Notes under the pieces: generated by a model
Databases searched by the model: none
Seen by the model: the letters and a program-made list of their open reading frames with translations, nothing else
What the model was told of the DNA's origin: nothing
Source of the DNA: Marivita sp051859345
GTDB lineage: Bacteria; Pseudomonadota; Alphaproteobacteria; Rhodobacterales; Rhodobacteraceae
Direction: 5' to 3'
DNA length: 64,000 nt
Assembly: GCF_051859345.1 (NCBI RefSeq)
Contig: NZ_JBHYFV010000016.1
Coordinates: 1-64,000, forward strand
Shown: piece by piece, positions 24,975 through 33,566 of the stretch
Layout: every line of letters begins with the position of its first letter
Numbering within the stretch: position 1 is the first letter of the stretch
Program-made: the position numbers and the translations under genes

Positions 24975-25547
24975 ATGACGGAATTGAACTGGCGCAGCCT
25001 GACTTTGGTGATGGCATTGCCTTTGGCCGCGTGCAGCACGGGCGATACTGCCCGGTATCTGATCGACGCCCCCGCCGCCTCGGGCGCGGAAACGCGGGTG
25101 TCGGTGCGCAGCGTCGAATTGCGCGATGTGTCCTTGCCCAGCCATGCGTCCGGAACTTCGATCCTTGTGCGCGAAGCCGATGGCGCGTTGCGCCCGTTGG
25201 GGGATGCGGAATGGGCGGATGATCCGGAACGCGCGGTCACAGGATCGCTGGCGCAATTGCTGGACGAGCGCAGCACCGCAACCGTTTCGGCAGAGCCCTG
25301 GCCGCTGTTGGACGGACCGTCTGCGCGGCTGGATGTGCGGATCGACAAGATGCTGGCCAATGCGTCAGGTGTGTTTGAAATCACCGGTCAGGCGGCAGTG
25401 AGCGCCGTCGATGGCAGCCCGCGCGAACGGGTCGAGCGGTTTGCAATTGCGGTGCCGATCACCGAGACCTCGGCCTCTGCCGTGACCGAAGCGCAGGGTC
25501 GGGCGCTGGTCGCGCTCTCGGATGAATTGATCCGGCTCTTGCGCTAG
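24975..25547 (+). CDS. pqiC: PqiC-like outer-membrane lipoprotein (DUF330 / ABC-type transport auxiliary)
   Basis: A 190-residue lipoprotein. The signal peptide ends in a lipobox, LAAC, with the lipidated Cys about residue 20. The mature part starts STGDTARYLIDAP, the TxYYxL-like strand of the ABC-type transport auxiliary/PqiC fold, and ends with ALVALSDELIRLL. It lies 16 bp after pqiB in the operon. PqiC anchors the PqiB needle at the outer membrane. Confidence 0.86.
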   Translation: MTELNWRSLTLVMALPLAACSTGDTARYLIDAPAASGAETRVSVRSVELRDVSLPSHASGTSILVREADGALRPLGDAEWADDPERAVTGSLAQLLDERSTATVSAEPWPLLDGPSARLDVRIDKMLANASGVFEITGQAAVSAVDGSPRERVERFAIAVPITETSASAVTEAQGRALVALSDELIRLLR

Positions 25548-25553
25548 GCTTTC

Positions 25554-26609
25554 ATGACACTGATCCCAAATGCGCTGAGCGAGCTTCTCGATCATTCGTT
25601 CGACACGGTGATCGACGTGCGCAGCCCTGCGGAATACGCCGAAGATCACGTCCCCGGAGCCATCAACCTGCCCGTTCTCGACAACGAGGAACGCGCGCGG
25701 GTCGGCACGCTTTACAAACAGGTGAGCCCGTTTGATGCGCGCAAGATTGGGGCGGCTTTGGTGTTCCGCAACGCCGCCAACCATATCGAAACAGCACTGT
25801 CGCATCATGACGGGGCGTGGAAACCCCTTGTCTATTGCTGGCGTGGCGGGCAGCGGTCGGGATCGTTCGCGTGGCTGTTGTCGGAAATCGGCTGGCGATC
25901 GGATGTGATCAAGGGCGGGTACAAGACCTATCGGCGGCTCGTGGTGGACATGATCCACCGGCAGGCCTTGCCGCATCGGTTCGTGCAATTGGGCGGCTAT
26001 ACCGGCACGGCCAAGACGGAATTGCTGCCGTTGCTGGCAGCGCGCGGCGTTCAGGTGATTGATCTTGAGGGGCTGGCCAACCATCGTGGCTCGCTTTTGG
26101 GGGACATGGGGGAGCAGCCGTCGCAAAAGGCGTTCGAGGGTGCATTGGCCGGTCTGCTCTGCCGTCTGGACCCGTCGCGCCCCGTGGTGGTCGAGGCCGA
26201 AAGCAGCAAGATCGGCAACCTGTTGATCCCGCCCAGCCTTTGGGAGGGGATGAAGCAGGCTCCTTGGGTCGAAGTCTCGGCCCCGATCGCGGCGCGCACC
26301 GACTATCTTGTTCACGCCTATGATGACATTCTGTCCGACACGGATGCGTTGCAGACCAAACTTGCGCCGCTTCGCACACATCGGGGTGAAGCGCTGGTGT
26401 CACGGTGGCTTGGGCTAAGCGCGGCAGGGGACAAGCGGGCGCTGACGCAATCGCTGATGGAGGATCACTACGATCTGGCCTATGCCAAGTCGATGAAGGC
26501 GATGTCGCCCAACGTGATGGCGCGGATCGAAACGGACGGGTTGTCGCCTGCGCATCTTGACGATGTCGCGGGCCAGATCGCGGCGGTGCTTCAGGTGATG
26601 GAAACCTGA
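25554..26609 (+). CDS. mnmH: tRNA 2-selenouridine synthase
   Basis: A 351-residue enzyme. The N-terminal rhodanese domain (about 10-125) has Cys95 in YCWRGGQRSGS, the family hallmark. The C-terminal P-loop domain begins GGYTGTAKTELL (about 143-154). It replaces sulfur with selenium at the wobble 2-thiouridine of tRNAs via a geranylated intermediate, using selenophosphate. It starts 6 bp after pqiC, so it may be read from that operon. It overlaps selD at the 3' ends by 19 bp, convergently; SelD supplies its substrate. Confidence 0.92.
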   Translation: MTLIPNALSELLDHSFDTVIDVRSPAEYAEDHVPGAINLPVLDNEERARVGTLYKQVSPFDARKIGAALVFRNAANHIETALSHHDGAWKPLVYCWRGGQRSGSFAWLLSEIGWRSDVIKGGYKTYRRLVVDMIHRQALPHRFVQLGGYTGTAKTELLPLLAARGVQVIDLEGLANHRGSLLGDMGEQPSQKAFEGALAGLLCRLDPSRPVVVEAESSKIGNLLIPPSLWEGMKQAPWVEVSAPIAARTDYLVHAYDDILSDTDALQTKLAPLRTHRGEALVSRWLGLSAAGDKRALTQSLMEDHYDLAYAKSMKAMSPNVMARIETDGLSPAHLDDVAGQIAAVLQVMET

Positions 26610-28759
26610 CCGACCGGTCCGCCGTGCAAATCGCCGATCCGGGCCGTATCCGTGTACCCCGCCTTTTGCAGATCGTGGAGGATGTTGTCCGCCTGATCTG
26701 CGGGAACGGCAGCCAGAAGGCCGCCTCCGGTTTGCGGATCGAACAGCAGGCGGCTCTGCGGGTTGTCGGGGATGTTTGAAAATCCTGCTCGATTGTTCGT
26801 GTAAAGCGAAGAATGCTCACCGCGTTCCGACATATCAAGCGCGCCGGGCAGCAGCGGGATCGCATCCGGGGTCAGGCTGGCCGACAGACCGGACGCAATG
26901 CAGAGGTTCTGCGTATGGCCTGCCAGCCCGAAACCGGTCAGGTCGGTCATGGCCAGGGCCGACTTGCGCAGGATACAAGAGGCGCTGTTCTGGCCCTGCT
27001 GCATGGCGTCAAGCGCGCCTGCCACATCCGCACCGCGTGCCTTGCCCGACATTGCCGCAGCCATGATCACGCCAGTGCCGATGGGTTTGGTCAGGATCAG
27101 CACTGCGCCGTCCTGTGCGCCGCCAAGCGTAATGGGATTGGCGTCACACAACCCGGTAAGCGCGAGACCGATGGTCAGTTCATCGCCAAAGGTGCTGTGT
27201 CCACCAACAATCTCTGCCCCAGCCTCCTGCAGGATCACTTGGGCCGAGGTGAGAATCTCGGTCAGGGTGCGCTGGGCAAGGCCGTCCGACAGGCGCGGCA
27301 GGGTGATCGACAGGGTCGCTGCCTGCGGATCGGCCCCCATCGCCCAGATATCCCCCAGGGCGTGATGCGTGGCGATGCGGGCCATGACCGCTGGATCACC
27401 CCAGAAGCTGCGCAGGTGATCGGTGGTGAAGACCTGCCGCGCGCCGCCTGTTGTGAGCAGCGCTGCATCGTCGCCGGGCAACGGCGTGATGTCGGCGCGC
27501 TGCGTGGGTTTGAGCGTGGCAAGCGCGTTGGACAACGCGTCGCGTCCCAGTTTCGCGCCGCAGCCACCGCACATCGGTTTGGGGCCCATCGCCTGTTGCA
27601 CTCCCTTGGCGCGGGGATAGGGCAAGGGGGGAGTGGGCATTTTTGGCAGGTGATCGAACTGGTCCATGAACTTGCGGTCAATGCGGTCTTTCCAATCCCA
27701 GACCCAAGGTCCAGTGAAGGTCAGGCCGAAGCGATCCCCGAGGGCGGATTTCTTTCCCAGCGAGATAAGTTTCAGGTAATCTTTTTGTGGAATGTAGGGT
27801 TTGAGCGGGCCACCAGAGAGGGAAGAGGCAAGGTTATGGAATAAAACCGGCGCCTGACGCACGGCATAGACGCCCGCCTTGGGACGCGGGGCGTGGGCCA
27901 TGTGGGCGCAGTCACCAACGGCAAAGATGCGAGGGTCGCTGGTTTGCAGGTGATCGTCGACCGTGAGAAAGCCGTTTTGCGTGTCGAGGCCCGTGTCGAT
28001 CATCCACGGATAGGGTCGTGCGCCTGCGGCGCCGGTGATGAAATCGGCCGCAATGGTCGCGCCATCTTGCAGGTGGATGGTGTTGGCGGACAGGTGTGTG
28101 ATCGACGTCTGTTCGTGCAACGTGACGTTGTGCGCTGTCATCGCATCGCGCAGGCGGGCTGCGCTTTTTGCAGGCAGGGCCGACAGCGCGGTCGCGTTGT
28201 CGATCAGGTGGATCGTGGCGGGGCGTTTGCGCTTTTGCAGGGCGTGGGACATCGCCATCGCCAATTCCACCCCGGCGACGCCACCGCCGATGATCGCGAC
28301 TGTGGCCGGGCTGGTGCCTTTACGGAACGCGTCCCATCTTGCGGCAAAGGCGCCAAGTGGTTTGGCGGGTATCGCGTGGTCGGAAAAACCGGACAGGGCG
28401 GGCATGTCGGAGGTGATGCCGACATCGACCGATACAACGTCGAACCCAACGGGCGGATGGGTGTCGATCTGGACCGTGCTGGTGGCAGGGTCGATGCCGG
28501 TGACCGATCCGAGGATGAGCCGCGCATTGGCGGCCTGCGCAAGTCGAACAAGGTCGATGTCAAGCTGATCTCGGGTGTAATGCCCTGCCACAAAGCCGGG
28601 GAGCATACCGGAATAAGGCGCTGTGGGACCGGGATTGATCAGTGTCAGGCGTGCGCCGGGCAAAGGCTTCATCGCCCATTTGCGCAGCACCAAGGCGTGG
28701 GTGTGGCCGCCGCCGATCAAAACAAGGTCCTGGGTCAGAGGCAGGGGCGGCTGGTGCAT
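26591..28759 (-). CDS. selD: Selenide, water dikinase fused to an N-terminal FAD-dependent oxidoreductase domain
   Basis: A 722-residue fusion. Residues about 1-370 form an NDH-2/pyridine-nucleotide-disulfide-type flavoprotein (LVLIGGGHTHALVL at 12-25; FAVGDCAHM near 280). Residues about 390-722 are SelD with the catalytic element MCGGCGAKLG, where Cys400 and Lys403 align with Cys17 and Lys20 of E. coli SelD, and Cys397 is extra. SelD makes selenophosphate from selenide and ATP. The flavin domain is thought to help reduce or deliver selenium. It is a cysteine, not a UGA-selenocysteine, form. No selA/selB is in the window, so selenouridine via mnmH is the visible use. Confidence 0.92.
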   Translation of the reverse strand: MHQPPLPLTQDLVLIGGGHTHALVLRKWAMKPLPGARLTLINPGPTAPYSGMLPGFVAGHYTRDQLDIDLVRLAQAANARLILGSVTGIDPATSTVQIDTHPPVGFDVVSVDVGITSDMPALSGFSDHAIPAKPLGAFAARWDAFRKGTSPATVAIIGGGVAGVELAMAMSHALQKRKRPATIHLIDNATALSALPAKSAARLRDAMTAHNVTLHEQTSITHLSANTIHLQDGATIAADFITGAAGARPYPWMIDTGLDTQNGFLTVDDHLQTSDPRIFAVGDCAHMAHAPRPKAGVYAVRQAPVLFHNLASSLSGGPLKPYIPQKDYLKLISLGKKSALGDRFGLTFTGPWVWDWKDRIDRKFMDQFDHLPKMPTPPLPYPRAKGVQQAMGPKPMCGGCGAKLGRDALSNALATLKPTQRADITPLPGDDAALLTTGGARQVFTTDHLRSFWGDPAVMARIATHHALGDIWAMGADPQAATLSITLPRLSDGLAQRTLTEILTSAQVILQEAGAEIVGGHSTFGDELTIGLALTGLCDANPITLGGAQDGAVLILTKPIGTGVIMAAAMSGKARGADVAGALDAMQQGQNSASCILRKSALAMTDLTGFGLAGHTQNLCIASGLSASLTPDAIPLLPGALDMSERGEHSSLYTNNRAGFSNIPDNPQSRLLFDPQTGGGLLAAVPADQADNILHDLQKAGYTDTARIGDLHGGPVGQVSIT

Positions 28760-28828
28760 GGGGCTGGTCCTTTGGTGGTCGGACCGGGCTTTAGCATGGT
28801 CGTGCTGCTGCTCCCATGCGACCGGTGA

Positions 28829-30235
28829 TCAACTTTCGTAACGTGTCTGTCCGCGCCGGTTGGCATCGACGGGAAGGGTCACATGCAGGGGTTGATGCGC
28901 ACGCTGCGGGCAGGCGGTGCGGGGGCAGACATGGCAGCTTGTCCCGATCCGGGCAAAGAGCGTCCTGTCCTCCATATTGAAGCGCTGGGCATAGCCGACC
29001 TGGTGCGCCTGATCGGTGTCGCAGCCGATGGCGACGACAAGGCGGCGTTCCTGCAATCGCGCACCGACCACCGGGCGGTCCGACGTGCGCGACAGGGTAA
29101 AAAATCGTCCGCCATCGGGCATTTCGACAAATTGCGGCAGCAGTTGGCCGGGCACCTGAAACGCGCCGTGAATGTCCCAGACGGGGCAGGCGCCGCCTTC
29201 TTCGGCGAGTGTGATGGTTGTGGCGTTGAAGCGTTTGGACACGTTGCCGGCCCGGTCCACCCGCAGAAAGAAGAACGGGATGCCGCGCTGCCCGTCACGT
29301 TGCAGGGTGGTGAGCCGCTGGCAGACCATTTCGAAACTGACGCCAAAGCCCGAGATGATGCGGTCGATGTCATAGCGGGTCGCCTCGGCCAGCGTCAGGA
29401 ATTCGGCATAGGGCATGAGCAGCGCGGCGGCGAAATAGTTGGTCAGTTCAACCGTGAGACGCGCGCGTCCCGCGTCTTGGGAGATCCCGCTGGCGGCGAC
29501 GTAATCCTGAACGATCTGGCGCGCTTCGAGCAGGCCGACCACATGGGCAAGCTGGAACACGCGATTCGGGTGATCAAGCGCTTCGGACAGATGCACGATC
29601 CCATCGGTTTCGCGAAAAAGGCGCAACGCTCCAGGCATGTCGGACAGTTTCTGCACCGTCGATGTCACGCCATGGTCAAGACGCAGATGCCGTTTGAGCA
29701 GGGCATACATATCATCATGCGACCCGCCGAGGCGCGCGCGCAGATCCTCGGCCTGTCGTTCGAGCGGGTCAAAATGGTTCTCGTTGGCGCGAAACACGTC
29801 ATGGATCGCGGTTTCCGGCGTCTTGAACCGCAATTCGCTGGCGGCGGTCTGGCCGGCCAGGCGGCGAAAATGATCGGCCATGGCGCGGTGGGTCTGATGC
29901 AGCACAAGGAACCGCTCGACCAGCGTCGGAGCGTGATCCAGCGCGCCGCGCAGTTCGGTCAGGTCAGGCGGTTCGTCAGAGAAAATCGGGTCGCGCACCG
30001 CCGCGCGCAGGTCTGCGAGTTTTGTCGTTTCGGAATTCGTAACAAGGCTGCGCATATCGACGCCATATGCTTCGGTCAGGGCGACAAGCACCTGCACCGA
30101 CAGGCTGCGCTGGTTGTTTTCCAACAGGTTCACATAGGCCGCAGAGATGCCGAGCCGCTGGGCCATTTCGGCTTGCGTGTGCTTCATCTGGCGGCGCAAT
30201 TGCCGCAATTGGGGGCCAACGAAGGTCTTGCTCAT
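28829..30235 (-). CDS. ScfR/RamB-type XRE-family regulator, second copy
   Basis: A 468-residue regulator of the same class as the one at 5982: helix-turn-helix at about 8-62 (LRQLRRQMKHTQAEMAQRL, ISAAYVNLLENNQR), an IrrE/M78-like middle (LTVELTNYFAAALLMPYAEFL) and a C-terminal cysteine motif (CHVCPRTACPQR). Family members respond to acyl-CoA or short-chain acids, for example in methylcitrate or acetate control. It is divergent from tctCBA across 165 bp, so regulation of that uptake operon is plausible. It overlaps no other gene; selD lies 69 bp downstream on the same strand. Confidence 0.84.
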   Translation of the reverse strand: MSKTFVGPQLRQLRRQMKHTQAEMAQRLGISAAYVNLLENNQRSLSVQVLVALTEAYGVDMRSLVTNSETTKLADLRAAVRDPIFSDEPPDLTELRGALDHAPTLVERFLVLHQTHRAMADHFRRLAGQTAASELRFKTPETAIHDVFRANENHFDPLERQAEDLRARLGGSHDDMYALLKRHLRLDHGVTSTVQKLSDMPGALRLFRETDGIVHLSEALDHPNRVFQLAHVVGLLEARQIVQDYVAASGISQDAGRARLTVELTNYFAAALLMPYAEFLTLAEATRYDIDRIISGFGVSFEMVCQRLTTLQRDGQRGIPFFFLRVDRAGNVSKRFNATTITLAEEGGACPVWDIHGAFQVPGQLLPQFVEMPDGGRFFTLSRTSDRPVVGARLQERRLVVAIGCDTDQAHQVGYAQRFNMEDRTLFARIGTSCHVCPRTACPQRAHQPLHVTLPVDANRRGQTRYES

Positions 30236-30239
30236 GTTT

Positions 30240-30267
30240 ACAACATTACAAAAAATAGTTTTGTTGT
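30240..30267. promoter_or_regulatory. AT-rich inverted repeat in front of the second ScfR-type gene
   Basis: ACAACA at 30240-30245 and TGTTGT at 30262-30267 flank an inner pair, ACAAAA/TTTTGT (30248-30253, 30259-30264). The site abuts the regulator's start codon on the minus strand. It could be an operator for autoregulation or part of the promoter; evidence is position and symmetry only. Confidence 0.35.
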
Positions 30268-30400
30268 GGCAAGAATTAACATCACGACCGCATTAAGCGT
30301 GAAATTATATTTCGTGACGGTATCTATCCAGTAAGTCCGAAGGAGGAGTGGCGGCAATAGCGGCTGACGGGAGCGGGCTTTTTGATCGGGAGGATATTAC

Positions 30401-31390
30401 ATGATCTACAAAATGACGCGCCGTGCGGCCCTTGCCGGAGTTGCCGCGATCGCCATGGTCGCTACCGGAGCGACATCCGCTTTGGCCGAAGGCTGGAAGC
30501 CGCAGAAGCCCATCGAAATGGTCATCATGGCCGGTCAGGGTGGCGGCGCGGATCGCCTCGCCCGCCTGTTCCAGTCAATCATCCAGAAAGAAGGCCTTGC
30601 GTCGATGCCGGTGCTGCCGGTGAACAAAGGTGGCGGATCGGGTGCCGAGGCGCTGCGCTACCTCAAGGACAACGAGGGCGACGCGCACAAGATCATGGCG
30701 ACGCTGAACAGCTATTACACCACGCCGCTGCGCACCGATATCGGTGTCGATATCGAAGAGTTTCAGCCGATTGCCCGCATGGCGCTTGATACGTTTGTAC
30801 TTTGGGTGAACGCGGACAGCGATATCCAGACGCTGGATGATTTCGTCGCGGCGGTCAAAGCGTCGGATGGTGAGTGGAAGATGGGCGGCACCGGCACCGG
30901 GCAGGAAGACAGCCTTGTGACCGCGATGCTGGAAAAGGAATTCGACATCAAGGTGACATATGTGCCCTTCGGTGGTGGCGGTGACGTGGCCAAGAACGTG
31001 GTTGGCGGGCACATCGATTCCTCTGTGAACAATCCCTCCGAAGCGCTGGGGTTCTACCAGGCGGGCAAGATGCGCCCGATCATGGCGATGACTCCCAACC
31101 GGCTCGACGTGTTCCCCGACACGCCGACCGCGACAGAGCTTGGTCATGACATCGTCTACTGGATGCAGCGGTCTTTCGTGGCGCCCAAGGGCATGCCGGC
31201 GGAGGCGGTCGCCTATTACACAGAGATGTTCCGCAAGCTGTCGGATTCCGAGGAGTGGCAGACCTACACCAAGGACAAGGCACTGATGGCAGATTTCATG
31301 GCCGGGGACGCGCTTCAGGCGTATTTCCTCGAAGAGCGTGAAAAACATGCGGCGATCCTTGCCGACATGGAAGGCGACGGGTCCTCCTGA
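30401..31390 (+). CDS. tctC: Tripartite tricarboxylate transporter (TTT) substrate-binding protein
   Basis: A 329-residue TctC-family periplasmic protein. The signal peptide (about 1-29) carries a TRRAAL stretch that could be Tat-type. The mature part begins WKPQKPIEMVIMAGQGGGAD, the standard opening, and holds the family's VNKGGGSGAEAL and GGHIDSSVNNPSEAL segments. TctC binds an organic acid and hands it to the TctA/TctB membrane complex using an ion gradient. A GGGAGGA ribosome site precedes the ATG. It heads the operon; a strong hairpin separates it from tctB. Confidence 0.89.
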   Translation: MIYKMTRRAALAGVAAIAMVATGATSALAEGWKPQKPIEMVIMAGQGGGADRLARLFQSIIQKEGLASMPVLPVNKGGGSGAEALRYLKDNEGDAHKIMATLNSYYTTPLRTDIGVDIEEFQPIARMALDTFVLWVNADSDIQTLDDFVAAVKASDGEWKMGGTGTGQEDSLVTAMLEKEFDIKVTYVPFGGGGDVAKNVVGGHIDSSVNNPSEALGFYQAGKMRPIMAMTPNRLDVFPDTPTATELGHDIVYWMQRSFVAPKGMPAEAVAYYTEMFRKLSDSEEWQTYTKDKALMADFMAGDALQAYFLEEREKHAAILADMEGDGSS

Positions 31391-31422
31391 GCCAAAGTCT
31401 TTGCTTGCCGGAGGCAGGCATC

Positions 31423-31449
31423 CGGCCGGGGTGTGAACCGCCCCGGCCG
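31423..31449 (+). other. Intercistronic hairpin between tctC and tctB
   Basis: A perfect 9-bp stem CGGCCGGGG / CCCCGGCCG with a 9-nt loop, followed by ATTTGG and not a T-tract. It lies in the 122-bp gap after the binding-protein gene and probably sets a higher tctC mRNA level. Confidence 0.65.
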
Positions 31450-31512
31450 ATTTGGTGACCGGGCTCACCTGTCCGACGCAGATAAATCTACAAGACCACC
31501 GGGGAGTTCGGG

Positions 31513-32001
31513 ATGCTAGTCGCAGACAGAGTGATCGCCATCGCCATCATGGCCATGTCCGCCTATTTCATGTGGCACGCCACAGCCTTGCCCATCGGCT
31601 GGAACGGCATGACGGGTGGGCCGGGGGGCGGCGCGTTTCCATTCTGGCTGTCGCTGATCATGTTGCTGTCTGCCGGGGGTGTCCTGGCGCGCAGCCTGAT
31701 GCAAGGCCCGTCGTCGCAGCATTTCTTCGACAGCCAGATGTTGCGAAAGGTGATGATGGTCGTGGTGTCGATCTTCGTCACAATCGCGCTGATCCCCGTT
31801 GTGGGGGCCTATGTGGCGCTGCCGTTGTTCATCTTCTGGTATTTGCGCATCTATGGCGGTCATGGGTGGGTGCTGACTTGTAGCCTGACCCTAGGCACGC
31901 CGGTGTTCCTGTTCTTCTTTTTCGAAGTGACGCTGAAGATCCTGTTGCCCAAAGGGCTGACAGAACCCTTGTTTTTCCCGCTTTACGCAATGTTCTTCTG
32001 A
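31513..32001 (+). CDS. tctB: TTT transporter small membrane subunit (TctB family)
   Basis: A 162-residue protein with four hydrophobic helices, starting ADRVIAIAIMAMSAYFMWHA and including the conserved GPGGGAFPFWLSLIM element (about 37-51). It forms the membrane complex with TctA. The gene follows tctC after 122 bp and precedes tctA by 15 bp. Confidence 0.86.
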   Translation: MLVADRVIAIAIMAMSAYFMWHATALPIGWNGMTGGPGGGAFPFWLSLIMLLSAGGVLARSLMQGPSSQHFFDSQMLRKVMMVVVSIFVTIALIPVVGAYVALPLFIFWYLRIYGGHGWVLTCSLTLGTPVFLFFFFEVTLKILLPKGLTEPLFFPLYAMFF

Positions 32002-32016
32002 TCGGGGTCCGGGACT

Positions 32017-33534
32017 ATGGATACGCTTGCCTTACTCGCGGACGGTTTCGCGACGTCGCTGTCGCCGCTCAACCTGATGATCGTGATTCTTGGGGTGACA
32101 GCCGGGCTTTTCATCGGTGCGATGCCGGGGCTTGGGTCGGTCAACGGGGTCGCCATTGTGCTGCCGCTGACCTTCATCGTGCCGCCAAGTTCGGCGATCA
32201 TCCTGCTTTGCGCGATTTACTACGGCGCTATGTATGGCGGGGCAATTTCGTCGATCCTTCTGGGCATTCCCGGTGCCTCGACTGCCGTCGCGACCACGTT
32301 CGACGGGCGACCAATGGCGCAACAGGGCAAGGCAGGGCTGGCACTGATCGCGGCGGCGGTTGCGTCGTTTGTCGGGGGTACGATCTCGGTCCTGTTGTTC
32401 ACGCTGTTCGCCGTGCCGCTTGCCGATCTGGCGCTGGCCTTTGGTCCGGCCGAAGAGTTCGCGCTGGTCCTGATGGCGTTCACGACCTTTGTGGGGCTAG
32501 GCGGCGATGACAAGCTGAAGACGATCATCATGATCTGTCTGGGGCTGGTGCTGAGCACCGTCGGTCTTGACCTGATTTCCGGCCAGCCGCGCCTGATTTT
32601 CGGCGATATGCCGGGGTTTTATTCCGGGGTCAGCTTTCTTGTGTTGGCCATCGGCGTCTACGGCATCGGCGAGATCCTCTACACGATCGAATCCTCGCGC
32701 ACCGCGCCGCAGGTCACACCGGCCAAGATCACGCTGCGCGATCTGGGCGATGGCATCCGCACCATGAACAAGATGTGGCGCACCATGAGCCTCGGGTCGT
32801 TCCTTGGCTTCTTCGTGGGCATGTTGCCTGCTGCCGGGGCGACACCTGCCGCACTGATGGCCTACGGAATCGCACGGTCCACATCGAAAGACCCCAAGAG
32901 CTTTGGCAAGGGCAATATCGAAGGTGTTGCTGCACCGGAAACGGCGAACAACGCCGCCTCGACCGGGTCGCTGCTGCCGATGCTGACGTTGGGCATTCCC
33001 GGATCGCCCACCACCGCGCTGCTGCTGGGCGGGATGGTGATGTGGGGGCTGATGCCGGGGCCGATGCTGTTCATCGAGCAGCCGGATTTCGTCTGGGGGC
33101 TGATTTCATCGCTTTACACCGCCAACTTTGCCGCTGTGGCAATCAACATCGCGCTGATCCCGTTGTTTGTCTGGGCGCTGCGGATGCCGTTCACGGTGCT
33201 CTGTGCGCTGGTGATCGTGCTGTGCATCGTGGGCGGATTCGCCCCGAGCCAGAAAATGCACGATGTCTGGCTGATCGCGGGCTTTGGTGTCGCCGGATAC
33301 CTGCTGCGCAAGGCGGATTACCCGCTGGCCCCTCTGGTTCTGGCGCTGGTGCTTGGGCCGCTGATGGAAAAGAGCTTCCGTCAGACGCTGATTTCCGAGC
33401 AGGGCAACGTGCTTGCGTTCATCGAACGGCCGCTCTCGGGAACGTTTATTGTCATTGCAGCACTTTTCTTTGTGCTTCCTTTGGTTAAGTATCTGCGCAA
33501 AGGCGGACGGCGGAGCGTCGCTGCGGCGGAATAA
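32017..33534 (+). CDS. tctA: TTT transporter large membrane subunit (TctA family)
   Basis: A 505-residue polytopic permease. The two family repeats are visible: GAMPGLGSVNGVAIVLPLTF (about 29-48) and GMLPAAGATPAALMAYG (about 268-284), along with MYGGAISSILLGIPG and LTLGIPGSPTTALLLGGM. It is the ion-coupled channel for the acid captured by TctC. The acyl-CoA ligase gene starts 32 bp downstream, so ligand activation with CoA may follow import directly. Confidence 0.9.
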   Translation: MDTLALLADGFATSLSPLNLMIVILGVTAGLFIGAMPGLGSVNGVAIVLPLTFIVPPSSAIILLCAIYYGAMYGGAISSILLGIPGASTAVATTFDGRPMAQQGKAGLALIAAAVASFVGGTISVLLFTLFAVPLADLALAFGPAEEFALVLMAFTTFVGLGGDDKLKTIIMICLGLVLSTVGLDLISGQPRLIFGDMPGFYSGVSFLVLAIGVYGIGEILYTIESSRTAPQVTPAKITLRDLGDGIRTMNKMWRTMSLGSFLGFFVGMLPAAGATPAALMAYGIARSTSKDPKSFGKGNIEGVAAPETANNAASTGSLLPMLTLGIPGSPTTALLLGGMVMWGLMPGPMLFIEQPDFVWGLISSLYTANFAAVAINIALIPLFVWALRMPFTVLCALVIVLCIVGGFAPSQKMHDVWLIAGFGVAGYLLRKADYPLAPLVLALVLGPLMEKSFRQTLISEQGNVLAFIERPLSGTFIVIAALFFVLPLVKYLRKGGRRSVAAAE

Positions 33535-33566
33535 ACTGAATTTCTGACGACAAAAGGGGACAGGGC

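Noticed and set aside
23348..25384. 678-codon open frame on the minus strand opposite pqiB and pqiC
   Set aside because: It is a shadow created by GC-rich third positions and the pqiB repeats. It has no ribosome site or recognisable domain, and the plus-strand genes have clear homologous motifs.
28883..30334. 483-codon plus-strand open frame opposite the second ScfR-type regulator
   Set aside because: The minus strand has a complete helix-turn-helix regulator; this frame lacks any recognised motif.
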